64,000 nucleotides of DNA from Paenibacillus pabuli NBRC 13638 (GTDB lineage: Bacteria > Bacillota > Bacilli > Paenibacillales > Paenibacillaceae), in NCBI RefSeq assembly GCF_001514495.1, contig NZ_BCNM01000001.1:372001-436000 (forward strand), in the 5' to 3' direction. How positions within the stretch are numbered: the stretch's first letter is position 1; every line of letters starts with the position of its first letter. This document shows, piece after piece, positions 49,779-58,800 of the stretch. The position numbers and the translations under genes are program-made. The notes beneath the pieces are model-generated. The model ran no database searches. It was not told where the DNA came from and saw only the letters and a program-made list of their open reading frames with translations.

Positions 49779-51158
49779 ATGAAAAAAAGAGCAGGCATGA
49801 TCGTTACTTTGTTAACTGTTTTCTCACTCATTGTAAGCGCTTGCGGTGATGCGCAGTCCGGGGGAACGGAACCAAAAGCGAGTAAAGAGCTGACGATGTG
49901 GACGTGGAAGGTTGCTTACACGCCAGGAATTGAAGCAGCCGCGAAGTTGTATGAAGAGAAAACAGGAATCAAAGTCAAACTCGAGACCTTTACACCAGAT
50001 GATACCTATCGCCAAAAATTCCAGGCAGCAGCCAACTCCAAAAATTTGCCGGATATCGTAAATTGGTGGGCAACGGCAGGGGATTCCATCGAGAACTCGG
50101 TACTCGAGCTGTCTGGTGAAGTGGGTGATGATCTGTTGAACAGCTACTACAGTGCTGCGATGGACCCGATCATCGTTACACAGAGTCAGGTTGACTCCTG
50201 GAAAGAAGACAAGAATGCCACCACAATTCAAAAGTCACTGAAGACTGGACAGTTCTACGGACTGCCGCTTGATATCGGAGGATTCTTTACTTTCTATGGT
50301 AACAAGAAACTGATCGAAGAAGCAGGGCTGACAGCGGAAGCGCCCAAAACGTGGGAAGAGTTCGTCACCATGATGGAGACTGTCAAAGAGAAAACAGGTA
50401 CGCCTGGGCTTGTATTTGGTGCAAAGCTGCCTGATCTGTGGGAAAACTGGGCCGGTTCGGCACTGTCCATCATGCTGAACGAACCTCAGGGTTATATTGA
50501 TCTGCTCGAAAGAAAGTCCAAACTAAGCGATCCTTCAAATCTCCCGGTAGTGAAAGCGATGGAGACATTGGCAAACAAAGATCTGCTGATGCCGGGAATT
50601 TTATCAACGGATATTGACGGAGCAGACCAGGCGTTTGCTGCTGGCAAGGCCGCTTTCGATCTCGGTGGTTCCTTCACGATGTCTACGCTACTGGCTATGG
50701 GAATGAGTCCTGAAGATATTTTCACCTTCCCGGTACCACCGCTTGAAGGGTCGAAAATTAACGGCTGGACGACTGATCCATTCACGTTAACAATGTTGTC
50801 AGTGAATAAGGATTCGCAGAACAAGGCTGAAGCGCTCGATTTCATTAAATTCCTGACCGGTGATCCGGATGCAGCTGTCGCTTTTGCTAATGCGGCGTAT
50901 ACAGTACCTGCGCTGAATCTGGGAGATCGTGCAAATGATCTGGATCCGAACCTAAAATCGATTTCAGATGCATTCGCTGCCGAGCCTGGTCCCTACAGTC
51001 AAGCTTCACCAGCAATCAATACGTATCGTGGCAAGCACAAAGAGTGGGAAGTGTATGCCCAGTCCATGCAATCCATGATCGAGAAAAAGATGACTGCTGA
51101 ACAAGTCGCCAAGAAGTTCGACGACACCATGGAAAGTCTGAAAGCGAGCGGGAACTAG
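49779..51158 (+). CDS. ABC sugar-binding lipoprotein (family 1)
   Basis: A 459-residue extracellular solute-binding protein. The start at 49779 gives a lipoprotein signal peptide (MIVTLLTVFSLIVSACG, Cys about residue 23). Family features: ELTMWTWKVAYTPGIEAAAK, LPDIVNWWATAG, FYGLPLDIGGFFTFYGNKKL. It presents an oligosaccharide to the two following permeases. A cre-like sequence TTGTAAGCGCTTGCG overlaps the lipobox codons (one mismatch). First gene of the operon; a stem-loop follows the stop codon. Confidence 0.94.
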   Translation: MKKRAGMIVTLLTVFSLIVSACGDAQSGGTEPKASKELTMWTWKVAYTPGIEAAAKLYEEKTGIKVKLETFTPDDTYRQKFQAAANSKNLPDIVNWWATAGDSIENSVLELSGEVGDDLLNSYYSAAMDPIIVTQSQVDSWKEDKNATTIQKSLKTGQFYGLPLDIGGFFTFYGNKKLIEEAGLTAEAPKTWEEFVTMMETVKEKTGTPGLVFGAKLPDLWENWAGSALSIMLNEPQGYIDLLERKSKLSDPSNLPVVKAMETLANKDLLMPGILSTDIDGADQAFAAGKAAFDLGGSFTMSTLLAMGMSPEDIFTFPVPPLEGSKINGWTTDPFTLTMLSVNKDSQNKAEALDFIKFLTGDPDAAVAFANAAYTVPALNLGDRANDLDPNLKSISDAFAAEPGPYSQASPAINTYRGKHKEWEVYAQSMQSMIEKKMTAEQVAKKFDDTMESLKASGN

Positions 51159-51167
51159 AACACATAA

Positions 51168-51202
51168 GCAATCGGCAAGCCCCGTAAGGGGCTGTCGATT
51201 GC
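51168..51202 (+). other. Intra-operon stem-loop after the binding-protein gene
   Basis: GCAATCGGCAAGCCCC / GGGGCTGTCGATTGC, a long stem with one small bulge and a GTAA loop, with no T run. Same position as the hairpin at 19252 in the other locus. Confidence 0.65.
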
Positions 51203-51229
51203 CAAATTGAGAGCAAAAGGTGATTGATC

Positions 51230-52123
51230 ATGATAAAAAGTCGAAATAAGTGGATGCCGTATCTCTTTTTACTGCCTGGCGTGCTTTTGTTTCTTGCCAT
51301 CGGTGTGTATTCGGTCGGATTCTCGATCATGCTCAGCTTTTATAACTGGTCCGGGATCGATTTTTCCACCGCAAGGTTTGAAGGTCTGGCGAATTTCCGT
51401 CACTTCCTGCTCGGTGATGATCCGATTGTAACCCGAAATTTCTATAATGCCGTTCTACACAATCTGATTATTGCCGTTTCACAGGTTGTGGTCGTCGTTC
51501 CAATCGCACTTGTGCTGGCTTTTGTGCTGCAAAATACGAAGGCAGCAACGTGGTACCGGACGATTTATTTTCTGCCGATGATCGCATCTGGCGTAGCTAT
51601 CTTTTATGTATGGAAAGGCTTGTTTGAACCTAGTGGAGCATTCAACTCACTCTTCCTATGGATGGGCTTGGATTTCCTTGCTGTACCTGGTGGAATGCTG
51701 GGGAGTTCGTCTACTTCTTTACTCGGTATTATTTTGACATCAATATGGGGAGGTCTGCCTGGAACGCTGATTCTGTATTACGCTGGTCTGACTTCCATTG
51801 ATCCGACACTGTATGAAGCAGCAAGTGTGGATGGTGCCAAGAAAACAACTATGATATTGAAAATTACCTGGCCGTTACTGAAGCCAATCACGCTTATTGC
51901 CGTCATTCAGATGGTGAACGGAGCCTTTCAGGCCTTTGAGAATGTGTTCATCATGACAGGCGGCGGACCGGCTGGCAGTTCGGAGGTTATTGGTACGCTC
52001 GTGTACCGTACAGCTTTTCTAAACAATGATTATGGTCTGGCCAGCGCTATCGGATGGGTATCATTTCTGATTACAGGTGCCATTGCCATATTCAGTATTC
52101 GCTCATTCAAGGCAGACATCTAA
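51230..52123 (+). CDS. ABC sugar transporter permease (MalF-type)
   Basis: A 297-residue membrane protein; first helix WMPYLFLLPGVLLFLAIGVY. EAA loop EAASVDGAKKTTMILKITWP. ATG at 51230 with AAAAGGTGAT upstream. Second gene of the operon. Its permease partner begins 12 bases after its stop. Confidence 0.94.
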   Translation: MIKSRNKWMPYLFLLPGVLLFLAIGVYSVGFSIMLSFYNWSGIDFSTARFEGLANFRHFLLGDDPIVTRNFYNAVLHNLIIAVSQVVVVVPIALVLAFVLQNTKAATWYRTIYFLPMIASGVAIFYVWKGLFEPSGAFNSLFLWMGLDFLAVPGGMLGSSSTSLLGIILTSIWGGLPGTLILYYAGLTSIDPTLYEAASVDGAKKTTMILKITWPLLKPITLIAVIQMVNGAFQAFENVFIMTGGGPAGSSEVIGTLVYRTAFLNNDYGLASAIGWVSFLITGAIAIFSIRSFKADI

Positions 52124-52135
52124 AAGGAGGAGCAC

Positions 52136-52954
52136 ATGGTCAAATATATTAAGCATATCATTCTAATCTTGTACGGATTGACCTGCCTGTATCCTTTTGT
52201 CTGGATGATCGGCACTTCGTTGAAGACATCACAGGATGCGCTAGCCAATCCACAGAGTCCGTTTCCACAAGCTGCACCCTTGTGGTCCACATTTGGTGAC
52301 GTATGGAACAAATTGAATTTCTATCAGTTTTTTATAAACAGCGTGATCGTAAGTGCAGTCGTGATTATAGGCGTCATTCTCATCTATACCATGATGGCCT
52401 ATTCGTTTGCCAAATTTGTTTATCGGGGCAAAAAATTCATCTACTACACGTTTATTGCATTGCTGCTCGTTCCAGGTGTAACCACATTGATTCCACTTTA
52501 TATCAACATGACCAATCTGGGGTTGCAAAACACGTATATTGGCATGATCCTGCCCATGATTAACGGAGCTGCACCCTTCGCCATTTTCCTATTCACCAGT
52601 TACTTCCGCACAATCTCACATGAGTTATACGAGAGCGCCGTCCTGGATGGATGCAACAATTTCAAAATCTACTACAGAATTTATCTGCCATTGGCGTTAC
52701 CAGCTATCGGAACCATTGCCATTCTGAACTTTATCGGAAGCTGGAACAATATTTTATGGCCGATGATCATCGTGGATAGCCGGGATATGTTTACGTTACC
52801 GATGGGACTCATGTATCTGGATTCATCTTCATTCAAGAAATGGAATGAACTCATGGCAGGGGCTTTGATTACGGTCATTCCAATCCTGCTTGCCTTCCCT
52901 TTCATGCAGAAGATGTATGTCAAGGGCATGACGGTAGGTTCAGTCAAAATGTAA
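52136..52954 (+). CDS. ABC sugar transporter permease (MalG-type)
   Basis: A 272-residue membrane protein; first helix HIILILYGLTCLYPFVWMIG. EAA loop ESAVLDGCNNFKIYYRIYLP, with Cys in the DGA core. C-terminal MYVKGMTVGSVKM. AAAAGGAGGAG precedes the ATG. Third gene of the operon, 40 bases before the GH38 gene. No ATPase in the locus. Confidence 0.94.
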   Translation: MVKYIKHIILILYGLTCLYPFVWMIGTSLKTSQDALANPQSPFPQAAPLWSTFGDVWNKLNFYQFFINSVIVSAVVIIGVILIYTMMAYSFAKFVYRGKKFIYYTFIALLLVPGVTTLIPLYINMTNLGLQNTYIGMILPMINGAAPFAIFLFTSYFRTISHELYESAVLDGCNNFKIYYRIYLPLALPAIGTIAILNFIGSWNNILWPMIIVDSRDMFTLPMGLMYLDSSSFKKWNELMAGALITVIPILLAFPFMQKMYVKGMTVGSVKM

Positions 52955-52994
52955 ACACACAACCACTAAATCATACAAGATTGGAATGAAATGA

Positions 52995-55754
52995 ATGACT
53001 ACAAAAACCGCGCATATTGTCGCACATTCTCACTGGGACAGGGAGTGGTATCTATCCTTCGAGAAACACCGAATGCTGCTCGTTCAGCTTATGGAGGATT
53101 TAATCGAGACGTTTGAAAATGATCCGGAATTTACGAATTTCCATCTGGATGGGCAGTTTATTGTGCTGGAGGATTACTTGGAAATCATGCCGCATCGATC
53201 CAACCAGGTCCGCAAGTTAATTGAAGAGGGCAAGCTAATTGTCGGTCCATGGTACATCCTTCAAGATGAATTCCTCGTCAGCAGTGAAGCTAATGCACGC
53301 AATCTGTTAATTGGTATTCAAGCCTCTGAACAAATGGGAGGATGTGCGAAAATCGGATATTTCCCGGATTCCTTCGGTAATATGGGCCAGGCACCACAGC
53401 TCATTAGCCAGGCGGGCATTGAGGTAGCTGTATATGGACGTGGAGTGAAGCCAGTTGGATTCAATAACGAAATTCAATCTGGCAATGAGCATACTTCCAA
53501 ATACTCGGAGATGTATTGGGAGTCACCCGATGGTACTCGTGTACTGGCGATCCTGTTCGCCAATTGGTACAACAACGGCATGGAGATTCCGGTGGAACCG
53601 GAGAAGGCGAAAGCTTACTGGGCCGAAAAGCTGGCTGCAGCAGAAGAGTTTGCTTCAAGTTCGGAACTCCTTTTCATGAACGGATGTGATCATCAGCCGC
53701 TCCAGAAGGATCTGACACAAGCATTAAAGACGGCTACCGAGATTATGCCAGATGTGACGTTTCGTCATTCCAGCTTTCCCGAGTACATTCAGGCTTTGCA
53801 AAAAGCGAAACCACAATCCTTGGACGTCATTCGCGGTGAACTCCGAAGCCAATGGACCGATGGCTGGATCACACTTGTAAATACTGCTTCAGCAAGGGTA
53901 TATATCAAACAGCAAAATGTAAAAAGCCAGACGTTACTGGAGAAAGTGGCTGAGCCGCTCGCAGTCATGGCCTCTCTGTCCACAGGCATTTATCCACGGC
54001 ATGAGCTGTTTTATGCCTGGAAGACGTTACTAAAAAATCATCCCCATGACAGTATCTGCGGGTGCAGTGTTGACGAAGTCCACAGGGAGATGCTGACCCG
54101 ATTTGCCAAATCGCAAGAAGTAGCTGAAGCCATATCGGTTCAGAGTGCTCGTACCATAGCCGATTCCGTGGATACATCTGGCTTTGACGCAGATTCTGCG
54201 TTGCCTTTTGTAGTGTTTAACACGTCGGGACATCGTCGATCCAATGTGATTGTAACTAGGATGGATGTTGAGCGACGGTACTTTGACCACCAGCCTCCGC
54301 ATGAAAAGTATCAGGAATTTAAGCGCGAATATGAAGCCTTTGACCCGAACGATTGGGTTGTAATGAACGCGGAAGGCAAGCAAGTGGAAGCCGTAATCAC
54401 ACCTGTTGGACCGACATTTGGATATGATCTGCCGGATAACCGATTCCGTCAACCTTACTGGGCATATCAAGTGGATGTGGAGCTTCATGTTCAGAACATC
54501 CCGGGTTTTGGATACCATGCTTTTGCCCTAGTTCCTAAAAGTATTTCTGGAGAGTGTGAGCATAGCGAACGGACTACCACTGAACTTGTTGTAGAAGAGC
54601 AAGTGATGGAGAACGATTATCTGCGTATCGAAATTGCGGAGGATGGATCGTTTACCATGTTGGATAAAGTAAACGGTCGCAATTATACAGGCCTGGGCAT
54701 TTATGAGGATACAGGAGATATCGGAAATGAGTATATGTACAGACAACCGGATCAGGAAGCTACGTTGACTTCGGAGGGGCTGCCTGCCCAGATTAAGCTG
54801 GTGCATCATACACCGCTGAAAGCCGTTTATGAGATCGTGCATAATTGGAAGCTTCCGATCGGCGCAGATGAACTGCTGGATGAAGAGATCCGCTCCATGG
54901 TCCCATTTCGGTACCGGAAATCACGGCGGCTTGATGAAACAAGGGAGGTGAGCATTCGTACAGAGCTGAGCCTTGAAAAAACGGGTCGTTCGGTTGGCAT
55001 TAAAAGCTATATCGATAACACGGTTCAGGATCATCGTATTCGCATGTTGTTCCAAACCGGACTCGAAGCAAGTCATGTTACCGTTGACTCTATTTACGAA
55101 CTGGCGCAGCGTCCGATACAGCCGGAAGCGGAGTGGAAAAATCCCTGCAATTCGCAGCATCAAAATGCATTTGTCAGTATAAGCAATGGTCGTGAAGGGC
55201 TGACCATAGCGAATAAAGGTCTTAATGAATATGAAGTGTTGGCTAATCAGAACACCATTGCTGTTACACTGCTGCGTGGGGTTCGCGAGCTTGGGGATTG
55301 GGGAGTGTTTGCAACACCTGAGGCCCAATGTCTCGGACAGCATATTCTGGAAATGAAGCTCATCTCACATGATTTGGATGTAATTCAATCCAATGCTTAT
55401 GTGCAGGCATATCAGTTCCCGGTTCCCTGGACCGTTCAACAGACAGGGGTACATGGTGGTACGTTACCCGCTAACCACGAGTTTTTGCAATGGGAGGGTG
55501 ATCATCTCGCTTTTAGTGCGCTTAAACGGGGCGAGGCAAATGATGACATGCTGTTCAGGGTGTTCAATGTATCATCGGAGACGACTTCAATGAAAGTAAC
55601 GCCTTCGTTTGAGGCTAAGGAAGTGTACAAAAGTACAATTGTTGAAGATCAAGGTGAAGCCATGAAGGTAGCGGATGAGGGAAGTTATGTTTTGAATGTG
55701 GGACCAGCAAAAATTCAGACGATCGGGATTCAACCCACAACACGTTTAATATAA
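52995..55754 (+). CDS. GH38 alpha-mannosidase
   Basis: A 919-residue GH38 enzyme, a retaining, zinc-dependent alpha-mannosidase. Zinc and substrate residues are visible in VAHSHWDREW (residues 9-18), the nucleophile region in GYFPDSFGNMGQAPQLISQA (Asp about 124), and the later zinc His pair in KNHPHDSICGCSVDEVHREM. The C-terminal two thirds are the usual beta-sandwich domains. No signal peptide, so it trims imported mannosides in the cytoplasm. The ribosome site before the ATG is weak (AATGAAATG). Probably transcribed with the three upstream ABC genes. Confidence 0.94.
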   Translation: MTTKTAHIVAHSHWDREWYLSFEKHRMLLVQLMEDLIETFENDPEFTNFHLDGQFIVLEDYLEIMPHRSNQVRKLIEEGKLIVGPWYILQDEFLVSSEANARNLLIGIQASEQMGGCAKIGYFPDSFGNMGQAPQLISQAGIEVAVYGRGVKPVGFNNEIQSGNEHTSKYSEMYWESPDGTRVLAILFANWYNNGMEIPVEPEKAKAYWAEKLAAAEEFASSSELLFMNGCDHQPLQKDLTQALKTATEIMPDVTFRHSSFPEYIQALQKAKPQSLDVIRGELRSQWTDGWITLVNTASARVYIKQQNVKSQTLLEKVAEPLAVMASLSTGIYPRHELFYAWKTLLKNHPHDSICGCSVDEVHREMLTRFAKSQEVAEAISVQSARTIADSVDTSGFDADSALPFVVFNTSGHRRSNVIVTRMDVERRYFDHQPPHEKYQEFKREYEAFDPNDWVVMNAEGKQVEAVITPVGPTFGYDLPDNRFRQPYWAYQVDVELHVQNIPGFGYHAFALVPKSISGECEHSERTTTELVVEEQVMENDYLRIEIAEDGSFTMLDKVNGRNYTGLGIYEDTGDIGNEYMYRQPDQEATLTSEGLPAQIKLVHHTPLKAVYEIVHNWKLPIGADELLDEEIRSMVPFRYRKSRRLDETREVSIRTELSLEKTGRSVGIKSYIDNTVQDHRIRMLFQTGLEASHVTVDSIYELAQRPIQPEAEWKNPCNSQHQNAFVSISNGREGLTIANKGLNEYEVLANQNTIAVTLLRGVRELGDWGVFATPEAQCLGQHILEMKLISHDLDVIQSNAYVQAYQFPVPWTVQQTGVHGGTLPANHEFLQWEGDHLAFSALKRGEANDDMLFRVFNVSSETTSMKVTPSFEAKEVYKSTIVEDQGEAMKVADEGSYVLNVGPAKIQTIGIQPTTRLI

Positions 55755-55877
55755 ACAATTCAGTCTTGGAGTTCTCTCCACTGCTGCGGATTGAAAACGG
55801 ATGCATCATGTTCCACATACGACAACCCTGTTTTCGTGCAGCTTGATTACATGATCAAGTTAATGGGAGGTAAGATT

Positions 55878-58800
55878 GTGAATAAACGATTATGGTTAGG
55901 AGCCAGGTGTACCATTTCAATGCTGTTGACGATTGTCATGTTATGTTCAGGGCTATATATCACACCAGCAACCACGCACGCGGCAGCCGAGAGGGAAGAT
56001 AGTACCGAACAGGGAGACGTTCATCTAAATGATGTGTCATCTGATTCGGTAAGTATTACGCTGGGGGAAACGCCTGTTCAGCAGGGCATAACTGCTCGTC
56101 CTGGCGATGGACCTCCAGCAGGTCTTCAAGTGGGGACGCTTGAAGACAAGGGGTATTGGAAAACCAACCAGACGGTGAATCCAACAAATCCGGCCGATAA
56201 CATCCTGTATTTTTACTTCAATGTTGCGGATGAATATTTGTTTGAAAATACCGATCAGGACGTATTCGTCACTGTTGAATATTACGATAGCCATAGTGGA
56301 GCGATGTCTCTGCAATACGATTCGAAGCAATCCAATTTCAAGGATGCTCCTTTGTTCCGGTATGAAAATACGGGAACCTGGAAGACACATACCTTCAAGC
56401 TCAGCGATGCCAATTTCGGTAACCGTACTCATGATGCGGATTTCCGAATCGGGGTTAGCGGCGCAGGGGCACCAGCCAACAATCCGGAACTTCATCTAGC
56501 GAAAGTAACCGTCCATAAGCAACCTCAGCAGCAAGCGGGTACTCAGACCAAGGTCTATGATACGGAATTCCCTACATCAGATATCGTCATTGCAGATCGG
56601 AGTGTAACCGATTATGGAGCAATAGGGGACGGGATCTCAGACGATACTCAAGCATTCAAAGAAGCGCTGGCAATAGCCGGAAATCAAGGTGGCGGAGTTG
56701 TGTTCGTACCATCTGGAACCTATAAATTAACCGGAGAGCTGGTTATTCCAACAGGTGTTACGCTTCGCGGCGATTGGGGGAATCCCGACGAGCATGGCGG
56801 GTTAGTCAAAGGTACGATCCTTGCTGTATACGGCGGCAAAGGTCAAGCTAACGGGAACAGCTTCATCAAGATGGAGCCTTCCAGTGGGGTAACACATTTG
56901 TCTATCTGGTATCCCGAACAGATTATAAATAATCCGGTGGCTTATCCATGGACGATGGAACAGCTTCCAGGTGACAGTGCAACGGTGAAAAATGTAACAC
57001 TCGTCAATGCGTACCAGGGGATTAAGATTGGCCCGGAATGGAACGAACTTCATTACGTGAAGGATGTATACGGCACTACACTGAAAACCGGTATCTTTCT
57101 GGATTTCACAACAGACATTGGGAGACTGGAAGAGCTTCATCTGTCCCCGGATGTATGGGCGAACTCTGGTTTGCCAGGAGCACCTGATCGGTCTCAACTG
57201 CGTGAATATATGATACAGCAGTCAGAAGGTATCGTCATGGGGCGCTCGGATTGGGAGTATATGTCGAATATTCATATCTCGGGTTATAAGACAGGGATAC
57301 GAATCACGATAAGAACAGGAAGCCTTGAAACAGCCAATGCGCAGCTGTACAAGATCCAGATTGACGACTGCAACGTAGCGCTGAAGATTGAAGGCGTCAA
57401 TGATTATGGATTGCTGGTGACAGACAGTCAATTCGAAGCGAGTGCTGGTCCGAATCCTGTTGCCATTTATGCAACGGAAGGCTTTCACTCCATTGCCCAG
57501 TTTAACAGCGTAACGGTGGGCGGAGAGCCCAAACATGCGGTTGTGAATGAAGGGCGTGGAACGTTGTCCTTTGAGAGTAGCTCTTTCGAGAATTGGGGTG
57601 AAGGAAGCGGAGATTATGCCATAGTTGCCAAAAGTGGTTCGCTTATACTGGGCAGTTCTACCTTCGCCAAGCCGGATCGGCACCTGCTTCTACAGGGAGA
57701 TGTGGCAACAATCAATGCCATCCATTCCGGACACGAAGGCAACCTTGCAGTGAACAATGAAAGTAACTCGGCGGAACTGAACATCCATCAGGAAGAAGAT
57801 TTGGTGTTGGAAACCATCCCTAATGTTCCTTCAGTGGATATTGCTGTGCAGCCCAAGCCGGGTACTCGCGAATTGTTTAACGTAGTGAGCCAGCCCTATT
57901 TGGCTGATAACACAGGGAATACGGATTCATCCCAAGCCATTCAACAGGCATTGAATGATGCCGAGGCGGCAGGTGGAGGAACGGTCTATATGCCAGCTGG
58001 CATATACCGCGTTGAGCAAGCTTTGGTGATCCCGACTGCCGTAGAACTGAGGGGCAATTATGATGTACCTCATCATACGATCGGGAATGGAACGGTTATT
58101 TTTACGAACTATGGAGAAAACGACCCGGATGCCGATGCCTTCATTCAGTTGAAGCAAGCAGCGGGGTTACGCGGATTATCCGTCTATTACGACCAACAAA
58201 CATGGTCTGATGCCCATCCGGTGAAGCCTTATGCCTGGACTGTGCAAGGTCAAGGGGAAAACGTATACCTGATCGATACAACCTTGGTTAATCCCTATCA
58301 GGCTGTCGACTTCGGCACCCATGATACAAGTGGTCATTATATCGATTATGTAGCGGGATCACCGCTCAAGGAAGGCATATATCTTGGTGGCGGGTCAGAC
58401 GGAGGATACATGCGGAATGTGCAGTTCAACCCGCATTATTATGGTCGAAACAATTATCCGAATCATCCATCGAATGATGAAGAATTTAATCAAATTTGGA
58501 ATTATCAAAAAGAGAATCTGGATGCCTTCCGTATTGGGGATGTCACCAACCAGGTTATTTTCAATACATTTGTATACGGTTCAAAGTACGGTATTCATTT
58601 TGAAGAACAGAATGGAAGAGGGCCCGAAGCCGTCGTTATTGGTCATGGCACGGATGGCAGTAAAAAGGGTGCGGTATTGCAACATGCGGGTACAGCAGGC
58701 CTTTCGTTTATCAATACAGAGCTTGTTTCCATGAGTACAACAGACAAGGTGTATGTGGAGGTTGGGCCAGACTTTGGTTCCAAAGCGGTGTTCTTCAATA

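Noticed and set aside
49817..49831. cre site inside the binding-protein signal peptide
   Set aside because: One mismatch and it coincides with constrained lipobox codons, so chance is a good explanation; mentioned only as context.
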